Assembly: GCA_018714625.1 (NCBI GenBank) | Contig: DVNE01000046.1 | Span: forward strand, 1 to 53,461 | Length of the DNA: 53,461 nt | Reading direction: 5' to 3' | Source: Candidatus Coproplasma excrementigallinarum | Lineage (GTDB): Bacteria > Bacillota > Clostridia > Christensenellales > Borkfalkiaceae | Part shown: in pieces, positions 9,889-18,764 of the stretch | How positions within the stretch are numbered: position 1 is the first letter of the stretch | Layout of the letters: each line of letters starts with the position of its first letter | Notes under the pieces: generated by a model | The model's input: only the letters and a program-made list of their open reading frames with translations | Told to the model about the DNA's origin: nothing | Database searches by the model: none | Made by a program: the position numbers and the translations under genes

Positions 9889-10307
9889 AGGTAGTCGTTC
9901 CTTTTTTAGGCATATATAAATTTATAATGTGTCTGCAAAAAATTATTCCGTCAACTGCCGTTTTTACTTATAAGTTTTATGCTTTCTGCATTCTTATTTG
10001 TATAGTCTGTGATTGCTGTGCCGTGTTGCTCACTTGCGGCTTACTGGCCGCTTGTGCTTTTTGCGTTGCTTTGCCTGGCCGCAGGTTGCTAGCTGTACGC
10101 ACTTTTTGCGCCGCTCTGCGTAGCCGCAGTTTAACTTATTTTTATGTTAACCTCGGTAGATATTTAAATATATTATATCTTTTAAATCAGAAAAAATCAA
10201 TTAAATAATTAAAATTAAATAAATAATTAATTAAATTGTGCAACTAAATAATTAATTTAATGAGGTAAATTGATAAACAAATTAATTAAATTAATAATTG
10301 AATTAAT
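9889..10307. other. Gene-free gap: degenerate repeats and a very AT-rich tract
   Basis: 419 bases. The left part (about 10010-10132) holds two or three degenerate copies of a 45-base unit built on CTTTTTGCG, GCT and GCCGCAG, related to coding DNA at 8947-8975. The right part (about 10133-10307) is extremely AT-rich and full of TTAATTAA-like sequence, ending at the mnmG stop. No DnaA box was seen. A 93-codon plus-strand frame at 9927-10208 follows these repeats and is not accepted as a gene. Confidence 0.6.
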
Positions 10308-12164
10308 TTATTTAAGGTAGAGTATAAGCACGGCAATGTCGGCGGGGTTGACGCCGGGAATGCGCGAGGCCTGCCCCAAAGACGCGGGGCGGATTCGCTC
10401 GAGCTTTTCGCGTGCCTCCAGTCTGAGGCCGCTTATTTCAAGATAATTTATGTCTGCAGGAAGCTTCTTTGCCTCGAGTTTGCGCATACGCTCTATCTGT
10501 TCAAGTCCCTTCTTCAGATAGCCTTCATACTTTACATAAACTTCCGCCGACTGCACGGCGCTTCTGTTGCTGACGGCAAGTTTCCCAAAGGCGTTTTCCA
10601 CCATAAAAAGCGGCACTCCGCGCCTGATAAAATCGGCATATGTGAGGGGCTTTTCGCTCCCGTCCATGCCCTCGCCCTTCAAAAACGCATCGGCCTCGCC
10701 CGCGCCTATTTTTCTCTCTTCAAGCTCTTTCAGCGCGCTCTCATAGGCGGCCTTTCTCTCTTTATAGCGCTTGTAGCGCTCCTCTGTGACAAGTCCGCAG
10801 GCGTAACCTTTTTCCGTAAGGCGGAAGTCGGCGTTGTCCTGCCGTATCTCCAGTCTATGTTCTGCGCGCGAGGTCATCATTCTGTAAGGCTCGTCCGTTC
10901 CCTTTGTAACAAGGTCATCTATCAGCACGCCTATATATGCCTCGTCGCGCCCTAAAATGAGCGGCTCTTTTCCGCGCAGTTTAAGGCTGGCGTTTATGCC
11001 AGCCATAAGTCCCTGCGCCGCCGCCTCTTCGTAGCCCGAAGTGCCGTTTATCTGCCCCGCCGTGTACAGCCCTTCAACCTTTTTGAATTCAAGGGTGGGG
11101 TAGACGTCGAGCGTGTCTATACAGTCGTACTCTATGGCGTATGCATAGCGCATAATGTCGCAGTCCTCAAGCCCCGCAACGGTGCGGTACATATCGCGCT
11201 GAACGTCGTAGGGGAGGGAGGAGGACATACCCTGCACGTACACCTCAAGCGTGTCCTTGCCCTCGGGCTCCAGAAACAGCTGGTGCCTCTCTTTATCGGC
11301 AAAGCGTACAACCTTTGTCTCTATCGATGGGCAGTAGCGCGGCCCCGTGGAGAGTATTGTGCCGTTATACAGGGGCGAACGGTCTAGGTTGGAGAGTATT
11401 ATCTCGTGCGTGCGCTTGTTCGTATATGTGAGGTAGCAGGGCATGGTGTTTTTTACGGGCTCGGTGCTCATAAACGAGAAGGGGAAGATGTCGTCGTCGC
11501 CGTACTGCGCCTCGCACCGCTCGAAGTGTATCGTCCTGCCGTCCAGCCTTGCGGGTGTGCCCGTCTTGAAGCGGCGCACCTTGTAACCGAGTTTTATGAG
11601 GTTTTCCGTGAGGGCGGTGGCGGGGGCAAATCCGCTCGGCCCGCTGCTCTTTTTGACGTCGCCCGTTATTGTTTCGGCGTTTAAATATACGCCCGTGCAG
11701 AGTATGGCCGCGCGGCAGTAAAGTATTCCGCCGTACGTCGTCTTAACGGCGCACACTCTGCCGTTTTCGGCCATAATTTCAGCCGCTTCGCCCTGCAATA
11801 TGCGCAGATTATCGGTATGTTCAAGCGTGCGCTTCATCTCTGTATGGTATGCGTTTTTATCCGACTGGCACCTCAGCGACTGCACCGCCGCGCCCTTGCC
11901 TACGTTCAGCATACGCATCTGGAGGGCGGTTTTGTCGGCATTTAAGCCCATCTCGCCGCCGAGGGCGTCTATCTCCCTGACGAGGTGACCCTTTGCCGTG
12001 CCGCCTACCGAGGGGTTACAAGCCATAAATGCAATGCTGTCCAGGTTGAGCGTAAGCATTGCCGTCTTAAGTCCCGTGCGTGCGCAGGCAAGCGCGGCCT
12101 CGCACCCTGCGTGCCCCGCGCCTACTACTACGACGTCAAATTTTCCTTCTTCAAATTCAAACAT
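10308..12164 (-). CDS. mnmG: tRNA uridine 5-carboxymethylaminomethyl modification enzyme MnmG
   Basis: FAD-dependent partner of MnmE that modifies U34 of several tRNAs. The FAD-binding GAGHAGCE motif lies near the N-terminus and the conserved Cys/Gly-rich blocks SSGPSGFAPATAL and NGTSGYEEAAAQG are present. A frame is open from an ATG at 12203, but I prefer 12164 (MFEFEEGKF, 618 residues) because AGGA lies six bases upstream and this matches the usual family start. It lies downstream of dnaA on the same strand, 150 bases apart. mnmE, its usual neighbour, is not in the window. Confidence 0.95.
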   Translation of the reverse strand: MFEFEEGKFDVVVVGAGHAGCEAALACARTGLKTAMLTLNLDSIAFMACNPSVGGTAKGHLVREIDALGGEMGLNADKTALQMRMLNVGKGAAVQSLRCQSDKNAYHTEMKRTLEHTDNLRILQGEAAEIMAENGRVCAVKTTYGGILYCRAAILCTGVYLNAETITGDVKKSSGPSGFAPATALTENLIKLGYKVRRFKTGTPARLDGRTIHFERCEAQYGDDDIFPFSFMSTEPVKNTMPCYLTYTNKRTHEIILSNLDRSPLYNGTILSTGPRYCPSIETKVVRFADKERHQLFLEPEGKDTLEVYVQGMSSSLPYDVQRDMYRTVAGLEDCDIMRYAYAIEYDCIDTLDVYPTLEFKKVEGLYTAGQINGTSGYEEAAAQGLMAGINASLKLRGKEPLILGRDEAYIGVLIDDLVTKGTDEPYRMMTSRAEHRLEIRQDNADFRLTEKGYACGLVTEERYKRYKERKAAYESALKELEERKIGAGEADAFLKGEGMDGSEKPLTYADFIRRGVPLFMVENAFGKLAVSNRSAVQSAEVYVKYEGYLKKGLEQIERMRKLEAKKLPADINYLEISGLRLEAREKLERIRPASLGQASRIPGVNPADIAVLILYLK

Positions 12165-12256
12165 TGGCATTCCTAAATAAAATGCCGAGCTGCGCTCAGG
12201 CATAAAACCTTATTTTCTGTTGTGCGCCGCTTTCGGCGCAAAATCTGCCGTCCGCC

Positions 12257-12283
12257 TCTATATAAAAGTCGTATTTATATAGA
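12257..12283. repeat. 10-bp inverted repeat between dnaA and mnmG
   Basis: TCTATATAAA (12257-12266) and TTTATATAGA (12274-12283) are perfect arms around a 7-base spacer. A second hairpin, TGCGCCG-CTTT-CGGCGCA, lies at 12223-12240. Neither has a T-tract in the transcribed direction. They could be an operator, an RNA processing site or structural remnants. Confidence 0.4.
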
Positions 12284-12314
12284 ACTGAATTGCAGGCAGA
12301 GGCGCAGGCGGTAT

Positions 12315-13667
12315 TTATTTCTTTAAAATAATGTTTTTAATATCGTCTACGTCTTTTGCTATTCTGTCGTTTATGCGGCACATTTCCTCCACCTTATCGC
12401 GCGAATATAGCACGGTGGTGTGGTCTCTGCCGCCCAGCTCCTTGCCTATCGAAACGAGGGGCAGCTGCAACAGCTCGCACATAAGGTAGCAGCATATCTG
12501 CCTGGGTATGACTACCTCTTTCTTCTTGCTCTTGCCCGTGAGGTCGGATTTGTTCATGTGGTAGAACGACGTCACCGCCGAAATGACGGAGGCGGGGGTT
12601 ATCTCCTCGTTTCCGTCCTCGGATACGGCCTCGTTGAGCGCGCTGCGCGCAAGCGAAATGGTAATGGGCACTTCGTGCAGGCGCGAGGCAAATATAACCT
12701 TTGTAAGCCTGCCTTCAAGCGTGCGCACGTCGTCGCCGCTGTCCTTTGCAAGGAAATTGAGGACGTCGTCGGGCACAATGCACTTCTTTTCAAAGGTCTT
12801 GCGCTTTAAAATGGCAATCTTTGTTTCGTAGTCGGGGGGAAGAATGTCGAACAGCAGTCCGCCCGAAAAGCGCGTTTTAAGCCTTTCTTCAAGCGCGGCC
12901 AGCTCCCTCGGCGAGTGGTCTGAAGAAATTACAATCTGCTTTCCCTTGGAGACCAGCTCGTTGAATGTGTGGAAGAACTCCTCCTGAACGGCCTTTTTGT
13001 TCTCTATAAACTGAATGTCGTCTATAATAAGCACGTCGGCCGTGCGGTAGTGCTGGCGGAGTTTGCCAGCTTTGTCGCGCGTGTCGGGGCCGCGGCTGGT
13101 GAACATTGTGTCTATAATCTCGTTTACAAACTGCTCGCAGGTGACGTAAATTACCTTGAGATAGGGCTTTTCGCGCACTATCTTATTGGCTATGGCCTGC
13201 ATAAGGTGGGTCTTGCCCAGACCCGTTCCGCCGTATATAAACAGCGGGTTGTAAGTGCCTGCGGGGTCGCTCGCCACAGACTGCGCCGCGGCATACACGT
13301 ACTCGTTGCTCGGGCCTACAACAAAGCTCTCGAACGTGAATTTGGGGTCTAAATTTTCGGGCGCGGAAAAGGTCTGTTCCTCTTCGGGGCCGTTGTAGGC
13401 GTAGCCCTCCTGACCCTCTACCTTGATGCGGAAGTCGGTTATTCCTACGTTTGCCTCGGCGATGGCCTCGCGCATTTTTTCGGCAAGAGTGCCCGTAATA
13501 TACTTTGCAAAACTTTCTGTGGGCGCCTGAAGAATTATGTACCTTCCGTCAACGTCCACCGGCACGAGCTTTTCTATAAAAGTCGTATAATTGATGTGAG
13601 AAACAAGTTCGCGCATCTTTTCCTTTATCGGGTTGTATAAAAAATCGAAGTTTCCCTGTCCTGCCAT
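12315..13667 (-). CDS. dnaA: Chromosomal replication initiator protein DnaA
   Basis: AAA+ ATPase that binds DnaA boxes and opens oriC. It is 450 residues with the full four-domain layout. Domain I is N-terminal, and the Walker A motif GGTGLGKTHLM and Walker B motif LIIDDIQFI lie in the AAA+ domain. A C-terminal helix-turn-helix carries the DnaA signature, ELGGRDHTTVLYSRD. The start has only a distant AAAGGAA. The gene points away from recF, and dnaN is absent, unlike the usual dnaA-dnaN-recF order. No DnaA box cluster was found on either side. Confidence 0.97.
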   Translation of the reverse strand: MAGQGNFDFLYNPIKEKMRELVSHINYTTFIEKLVPVDVDGRYIILQAPTESFAKYITGTLAEKMREAIAEANVGITDFRIKVEGQEGYAYNGPEEEQTFSAPENLDPKFTFESFVVGPSNEYVYAAAQSVASDPAGTYNPLFIYGGTGLGKTHLMQAIANKIVREKPYLKVIYVTCEQFVNEIIDTMFTSRGPDTRDKAGKLRQHYRTADVLIIDDIQFIENKKAVQEEFFHTFNELVSKGKQIVISSDHSPRELAALEERLKTRFSGGLLFDILPPDYETKIAILKRKTFEKKCIVPDDVLNFLAKDSGDDVRTLEGRLTKVIFASRLHEVPITISLARSALNEAVSEDGNEEITPASVISAVTSFYHMNKSDLTGKSKKKEVVIPRQICCYLMCELLQLPLVSIGKELGGRDHTTVLYSRDKVEEMCRINDRIAKDVDDIKNIILKK

Positions 13668-13686
13668 AAGTTTTGCTTAAAGTTCC

Positions 13687-13715
13687 TTTGAAATTTATAA
13701 AAAATGTGGTATAAT
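13687..13715 (+). promoter_or_regulatory. Predicted promoter of the recF operon
   Basis: TTTGAA at 13687-13692, a 17-base spacer, then TATAAT at 13710-13715 with a TGG extended -10. It points toward recF, with a leader of about 125 nt. It lies in the short divergent region next to the dnaA start. Confidence 0.6.
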
Positions 13716-13846
13716 GCGTTTAAAACCGCAGAAAAATATACTGCGCAAAAACGTCAGGCGCCAGCCGTAATTTCACGTCCGCACGCCGCCGCTGCCCTTT
13801 GATTATACTACAAGGCGCGGCTAAAATAAAGTGTTTTCGTAAAAAA

Positions 13847-14932
13847 ATGCAGATAAAAAATTTAACATTAAAAAACTTCAGAAACTATTCAGAGGAAACG
13901 TTTGCCTTTACCGACGGGCTGAATGTGCTGTTCGGCCGCAATGCCCAGGGCAAAACCAACTGCGCCGAGGCGGTGTTTTACCTCTGCACGGGCGTTTCGC
14001 CCCGCGCGCGGAGGGACAGGCAGATGATAAAGCAGGGCGAGACCTCGGCCGAAATTTCCGCCCTCGCCTCTGGCAGGTACGGCGACGTAAAGATATCTGC
14101 AACCATCTTCGAAAACGGGCGCGAGGTGCGCGTAAACGGCAACAAAATAACGCGCAATGCCGACCTCCTCGGCAATGTGTTCAGCGTGTTCTTCTCCCCG
14201 TCTGAGCTTAGGCTCATTCAGGACGGTCCCGACGAGAGGCGCAGGTTTCTGAATATCTCAATATCTCAGCTCTCAAGGCCGTACTATACGGCGCTGCTGC
14301 GCTACAACAAGATACTCGAACAGCGCAACAACCTCTTGAAGAACAGAGATACCGGGCTGGTGTTCGATACCCTGCCCGTGTGGGACGAACAGCTTGCAAA
14401 ATACGCGGCCGTGGTCATACGCCACCGCACCGACTTTGTCTGCCGCCTTTCGCCGCTTGCAGAGGAGGAACATTTCCGCCTCACGGACGGCGCTGAAAAG
14501 CTGGAGGTAAAGATGGACTGCCGCTATTCGGGCAGCGACGAAGAGATAGCAAAGGCAATTTACGGCGACCTTCAGCGCAACTACGAGCGCGACGTCCGCC
14601 TTGGCTTTACGGGTACGGGCCCGCACCGCGACGACCTCGGCTTTTTTATAAACGGCCAGGACGCAAAGAATTTTGCCTCGCAGGGGCAGACGCGTACGGC
14701 GGCGCTCTCTGTAAAGCTCGCCGAGATGGAAATTTTCAGGCAGCTTTCCGGCGAGTACCCCATACTAATTTTAGACGACGTAATGAGCGAGCTCGACCTG
14801 CCCCGCCGCAAAAAGCTGGTAGAGCGGGCGCAGGGCATGCAGACCATACTCACCTGCACGCACGCCGAGCGCGTGCTGTACGGCAAGCAGGCCAACAAAA
14901 TAAGGATAGAAGGGGGAGCGATAAAGCGATGA
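13847..14932 (+). CDS. recF: DNA replication and repair protein RecF
   Basis: SMC-like ATPase that helps load RecA at single-stranded gaps. From the ATG at 13847 it has 361 residues, the family length. It opens MQIKNLTLKNFRNY and has Walker A GRNAQGKTN near residues 30-38. The C-terminal Walker B region reads YPILILDDVMSELD. A frame opens 16 codons earlier at a TTG (13799), but those residues are not RecF-like. No clear Shine-Dalgarno precedes the ATG. The stop overlaps the next gene by ATGA, so recF, the PHP gene and the VanW gene form an operon. Confidence 0.95.
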   Translation: MQIKNLTLKNFRNYSEETFAFTDGLNVLFGRNAQGKTNCAEAVFYLCTGVSPRARRDRQMIKQGETSAEISALASGRYGDVKISATIFENGREVRVNGNKITRNADLLGNVFSVFFSPSELRLIQDGPDERRRFLNISISQLSRPYYTALLRYNKILEQRNNLLKNRDTGLVFDTLPVWDEQLAKYAAVVIRHRTDFVCRLSPLAEEEHFRLTDGAEKLEVKMDCRYSGSDEEIAKAIYGDLQRNYERDVRLGFTGTGPHRDDLGFFINGQDAKNFASQGQTRTAALSVKLAEMEIFRQLSGEYPILILDDVMSELDLPRRKKLVERAQGMQTILTCTHAERVLYGKQANKIRIEGGAIKR

Positions 14933-15756
14933 GGGCAGATCTTCATACACATTCATATTATTCCGACGGCCAGCTCTCGCCCGAAGACATTGCGGATATG
15001 TGCGTAAAAAACGGCGTGGGGCTGTGCGCGCTCACCGACCATGATAATATGAACGGTTGCGCCGAATTTGAGCGTGCCTGCCGCGAGCGCGGCGTAAAGA
15101 GCGTGCGCGGACTGGAAATTTCCGCCTATACCGAAGTAAAGGTGCATATACTCGGCTACAACCTCGATTGCAGTTGCGACGAATACAAAAAGTTTGAAAA
15201 GTTTGTATGCGAAGGCTCGGTCAACCGCACTGCGGATATACTTTCCAAACTTAAAAAGCGGGGCATTGCGCTCACTTTCGACGATGTCCTTCGGGAAAGG
15301 AAGTGCAGTCTTTCGCCCGTGCATACAATGTATGTGGCGCGCGCCGCCGCGCGCAAGGGCTATTCTTCCTCGCCCTCTGCGTTCTACGGCGAGATGCTCG
15401 CCCCTGGCAGACCTGCCTATTCGGCGGTGGGCAGACCTTCGCCCGAGTACGCGCTTGAGGTGATAGAGCGTTGCGGCGGATTTTCCTCGCTCGCTCACCC
15501 CGGCAGACTGGAACTTTCTCCCAAAGAGCGGTTCGCCCTTACAGAGCGCCTCGCCGCCTGCGGATTGCGCGGCATAGAAGCCGTGTATTCGGGGCATACT
15601 GAGGGGGAGACGGCATATTTTATGGAGGTAGCCGCAAAGCTCGGCCTGCTCGTCACGGGCGGTTCCGATACGCATTATCCTGAGGGCACGCGCACCGTAG
15701 GTACGCCGCCCTTCACCCCGTCGGAGGAGCTTTTGTCGGCGCTCAGAGTAATTTGA
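14929..15756 (+). CDS. PHP-domain phosphoesterase (TrpH/RNase AM-like)
   Basis: 275 residues. The polymerase-and-histidinol-phosphatase fold is clear from its metal-ligand motifs: DLHTHSYYSDG, LTDHDN, GLEISA, KVHILGY, SLAHPGR and GSDTHYP. Proteins of this size and arrangement include nucleoside 3',5'-bisphosphate phosphatase and 5'-3' exoribonuclease AM (TrpH/YciV). The exact substrate cannot be fixed from sequence. It starts with an ATG overlapping the recF stop (ATGA), indicating translational coupling, and its own stop overlaps the TTG start of the VanW gene. Confidence 0.88.
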   Translation: MRADLHTHSYYSDGQLSPEDIADMCVKNGVGLCALTDHDNMNGCAEFERACRERGVKSVRGLEISAYTEVKVHILGYNLDCSCDEYKKFEKFVCEGSVNRTADILSKLKKRGIALTFDDVLRERKCSLSPVHTMYVARAAARKGYSSSPSAFYGEMLAPGRPAYSAVGRPSPEYALEVIERCGGFSSLAHPGRLELSPKERFALTERLAACGLRGIEAVYSGHTEGETAYFMEVAAKLGLLVTGGSDTHYPEGTRTVGTPPFTPSEELLSALRVI

Positions 15757-17006
15757 AATATTTATTCTGCAAATTTTTATGTGCAATAAGTGTGCCCGCG
15801 CTCGTCGCGGGCATTTTTGGTTGCGCGGGCTGGGGCGGTAAGCTTGCCCGCGGAGTGGTGATAGAGGGGCTTGACGTGGGTGGAATGTCCCGTCCGCAGG
15901 CGGTGGAGGCGGTGAGGGAGCGCGTCGTTGCCGATTTGAAGGGCAGGACGCTCAGGATATGTTCGGATGCAAATGTGTACGCCTATTCATATCCCGAAAT
16001 TTCCTTTAAAGACAACATTGCCTCCGTGGTTTCCTCGGCTCGCCGCGCGGGGGAATACAGCGTGCAGACGGACTGCTATTTAAACGGGCTTGAAGAGGTT
16101 GTTTCCGATATATGTACGGCCGAATTTATAAAACTGCGCGAGCCGTGCGCCATATTCAACGGCGGCGAGGGGCAGCCCTTTTACTATGAAGAGGGCGCAG
16201 GCGGCGCTGTTGCCGACGGCGCAAAGCTGAGGGGAGATATTCTTTCCTCCCTGCGTGAAAGGGGGTTCGGGCAGGAGTTTAAGGAGGTCAGGCTGGAAGT
16301 CGAGCGCAGCTCTCCGCATACAGAGTTGCAGGAGCTTAAAGAAAGAACCGCCCGCCTTTCGGCATTCACTACCTATTTCGACAGTGAAAATTCTCCGCGC
16401 GTCGCCAACATAAAGCTTGCGGGCGGCAAAATAAGCGGCTGCGTGCTTTCGCCCGAGGAAAGTTTTTCCTTCAACGCGCGCGTCGGCGCACGCACGGAGA
16501 AGAACGGCTTCAAAAAGGCAAAAATCATAGAGGACGGCCGCTTTGTCTACGGCGTGGGCGGGGGAGTGTGCCAGGTCAGCACCACGCTCTACAACGCCGC
16601 ACTGCTCGCAGGGTTAAAAGTTACGGAATTTCACCCGCACAGCCTTGCGGTGAGCTATGTCAGCCCATCGCGCGATGCAATGGTGAGCGGCACTTACAGC
16701 GATTTGAAGTTTGTAAATACCACAAATTCCCCCGTATATATACGCGTTTTAACAGGGCTCTACTATGTCCGTTGCGAAGTTTACGGCCTCTCTGACGGCG
16801 CGGAATATTCGCTCTCTTCAGTGGTGACGGGAGAGGAGGACGGAGTGGTTTCAAGCGAGTGTTATCTCACCGTTACTCGCGGCGGGCAAAGCAGCAAAAA
16901 ACTTCTCCGCAGGGATAATTATCTCCCGCAAAAGACCTTTGCGCCGCAGCCCGGCTATACGGCCGCAAGCGTCGGTGCACGGCACATGATGCGGTGCGGA
17001 GTATAA
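15753..17006 (+). CDS. VanW family protein, secreted or lipid-anchored
   Basis: 417 residues. An N-terminal hydrophobic segment ends near a possible lipobox at C24 (GIFGC), so the protein is probably outside the membrane. A middle region resembles the peptidoglycan-binding domain often found with VanW. The VanW domain carries the typical GVGGGVCQVSTTLYNAAL block near residues 267-285. The molecular function of VanW proteins is not well established, although a cell-wall role is usual. The start is a TTG at 15753 overlapping the preceding TGA (TTGA), chosen because it restores the full signal sequence. It is the last gene of the recF operon. Confidence 0.85.
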   Translation: MKYLFCKFLCAISVPALVAGIFGCAGWGGKLARGVVIEGLDVGGMSRPQAVEAVRERVVADLKGRTLRICSDANVYAYSYPEISFKDNIASVVSSARRAGEYSVQTDCYLNGLEEVVSDICTAEFIKLREPCAIFNGGEGQPFYYEEGAGGAVADGAKLRGDILSSLRERGFGQEFKEVRLEVERSSPHTELQELKERTARLSAFTTYFDSENSPRVANIKLAGGKISGCVLSPEESFSFNARVGARTEKNGFKKAKIIEDGRFVYGVGGGVCQVSTTLYNAALLAGLKVTEFHPHSLAVSYVSPSRDAMVSGTYSDLKFVNTTNSPVYIRVLTGLYYVRCEVYGLSDGAEYSLSSVVTGEEDGVVSSECYLTVTRGGQSSKKLLRRDNYLPQKTFAPQPGYTAASVGARHMMRCGV

Positions 17007-17060
17007 TTTTAAGCGCGGCAAAAAGCTCAGATATAATCTGCGTAAAAGTGCTGAATATAG

Positions 17061-17110
17061 AAAAAAGTGGCGGCGCCTGCTATCCGATAGCAGGCGCCGC
17101 CGCTTTTTAT
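17061..17110. terminator. Bidirectional terminator between VanW gene and glycosyltransferase gene
   Basis: 18-bp stem with one mismatch: 17066-17083 pairs with 17087-17104 around CCG. A-run on the left and T-run on the right let it serve both convergent genes. Confidence 0.85.
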
Positions 17111-17153
17111 AAATAATTTAATTAAAAAAAACTGTTTGCGGAAGAAAAAAATC

Positions 17154-18764
17154 TTATTTGAATACTATGGTGTATTCGTCACACTTCAGCCTGGGCTGAA
17201 TGTTGTGTGCCCTGCCGTATGCGATGAAGTCCTTGCGCGGCTCTTTTACGGGTATATTGGAGAGCAGTATTATAAACGGCGCAGAGATGCAGCCCGCAAA
17301 TATGAACAGCACGGGCAACAGGCTGCCGCTCGCAGCAAAGCAGGTCGCGCCGATGGCTGCGGCAAATACAATCGAACTCCAGGAGTATTTCAGAACTTCC
17401 TTTATTCCGAACTTTTCAGACGTCTTGGGCGTCACTATGAACACCGCTTTCTTGCCGCAAAGTCCAAGGAATATGGTGCGCAGCATCATCGGCGCAAGCG
17501 AGGCGTAGGTCGCTATGTTCAGAATAAAGTAGGGGATAAGCAACAGTATGTTGCGGTCCTTGTGGTAGACGAACAGGTCGGGCAGCAGCGGCGAGCAAAG
17601 GAATACTATCATTATCACATATACCGCCAGCGAATAATTAATTATGGGGTAGCCCAAGAAGCTCAGCGTGATGGTGCATACGGTGAGCAGCAGACTGAGC
17701 ACGGGCACTATGGGCAGGCTGTAATGGGATAGCACTAGGTCGAGCTTTTCAAACCAGCGCATCTTGGAGCGGCGTATCTCTTTGCCGAACTTCTTCATAT
17801 ACTCAAGATTGCCCTGCGTCCACTTGCACTGTCTCTTTTTAAGCGAAACATAGTCTACGGGGAACTCTTCAAAGCAGAGTATGTCGGGCGCGTACACAAC
17901 GTTAAAGCCTGCGTTCTTTATCTTTACGGCAAAGGATATGTCCTCGGCAACCACAAGCGGGAACCCGCCCGTTGCCTCGTAGCACGCCCTGCTCACCGTC
18001 ATTCCGTGGCCGATGAGCGCGTTTGCGCCGTAAAAGTTTTTTACAACCTGCATAGTCTGTCCGTTGCTGCCTACGCTGAGCCCCATAAGCCGCTGAAATA
18101 CGTTCTGGCCGTGCGTAGCTCTGTGCCTTGCCTGAACGGCGCCGCAGTCCTTGCAGTGGATAAAGTACTTAAGCACTCCCTGAATATAGTTTTCGGGTAT
18201 TACCTCGTCGCTGTCCAGCACAACAAAGTAGTCGTAGTCCGTCCTGCCGCAGAGGTAGTTGTTCAGGTTGCCCGCCTTATAGCCCTTGCGCTCCTTTCTC
18301 CTTATAACTTCCGCGCCGTGCTCGGCGGCAAACTTGTCTATGCGCGCTTTGTACTCCTCGTCAGAGCTGTCGTCAAGTATAACCGTCTTGTAATTTTTAT
18401 ACCTCTGTCGCATGCAGCTTTCAAGCGCCTCGGCGTTGAAGTCGTTGCAGGTGCAGTACAAAAGCAAAAATCTCGGCTCGCCGTCGGTTTCCGCGTCATA
18501 CTTTGCTATCTCCGCGTACCGTTTGTTGAATTTTTTGTGCATTATTGCGTACGCGGCGGAAAACATAAAGTCCTTTATGCTTCCCAGCCACATCAGGCAC
18601 AGTACCGCGGTGTTTATGGCAAGCAGGGCAATTATAAATGCCTTTTTTACGGGCGTGTATTCACCCAGCCCCGCAATCAGTCGCCACAGTGCAACGCCCA
18701 AAACGGCCGCGCAGCATGCCCATGCCGCCAGAACGATGGCATAGACGGTAGGTTTTTTCTTCAT
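17154..18764 (-). CDS. Membrane glycosyltransferase, family 2 (processive type)
   Basis: 536 residues. Two hydrophobic segments (residues 5-60) precede a cytoplasmic GT-A domain, and five to seven hydrophobic segments follow, as in cellulose, chitin or hyaluronan synthase-like enzymes. Visible catalytic motifs are LDDSS, LDSDE (the DxD type), VAEDIS and QCKW in place of QxxRW. It probably extends or transfers a sugar polymer across the membrane, but the sugar and product cannot be told. The ATG follows AAGGAG closely. It is a single gene, convergent with the VanW gene. No partner polysaccharide genes are adjacent. Confidence 0.85.
   Translation of the reverse strand: MKKKPTVYAIVLAAWACCAAVLGVALWRLIAGLGEYTPVKKAFIIALLAINTAVLCLMWLGSIKDFMFSAAYAIMHKKFNKRYAEIAKYDAETDGEPRFLLLYCTCNDFNAEALESCMRQRYKNYKTVILDDSSDEEYKARIDKFAAEHGAEVIRRKERKGYKAGNLNNYLCGRTDYDYFVVLDSDEVIPENYIQGVLKYFIHCKDCGAVQARHRATHGQNVFQRLMGLSVGSNGQTMQVVKNFYGANALIGHGMTVSRACYEATGGFPLVVAEDISFAVKIKNAGFNVVYAPDILCFEEFPVDYVSLKKRQCKWTQGNLEYMKKFGKEIRRSKMRWFEKLDLVLSHYSLPIVPVLSLLLTVCTITLSFLGYPIINYSLAVYVIMIVFLCSPLLPDLFVYHKDRNILLLIPYFILNIATYASLAPMMLRTIFLGLCGKKAVFIVTPKTSEKFGIKEVLKYSWSSIVFAAAIGATCFAASGSLLPVLFIFAGCISAPFIILLSNIPVKEPRKDFIAYGRAHNIQPRLKCDEYTIVFK

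Noticed and set aside
9927-10208. 93-codon Cys/Leu-rich frame
   Set aside because: Hydrophobicity comes from the degenerate GC-rich repeats; no ribosome-binding site, and it ends in an AT-rich tract.
12164-12203. Upstream ATG at 12203 as the mnmG start
   Set aside because: The extra 13 residues are not MnmG-like and contain the Shine-Dalgarno (AGGA) for the ATG at 12164.
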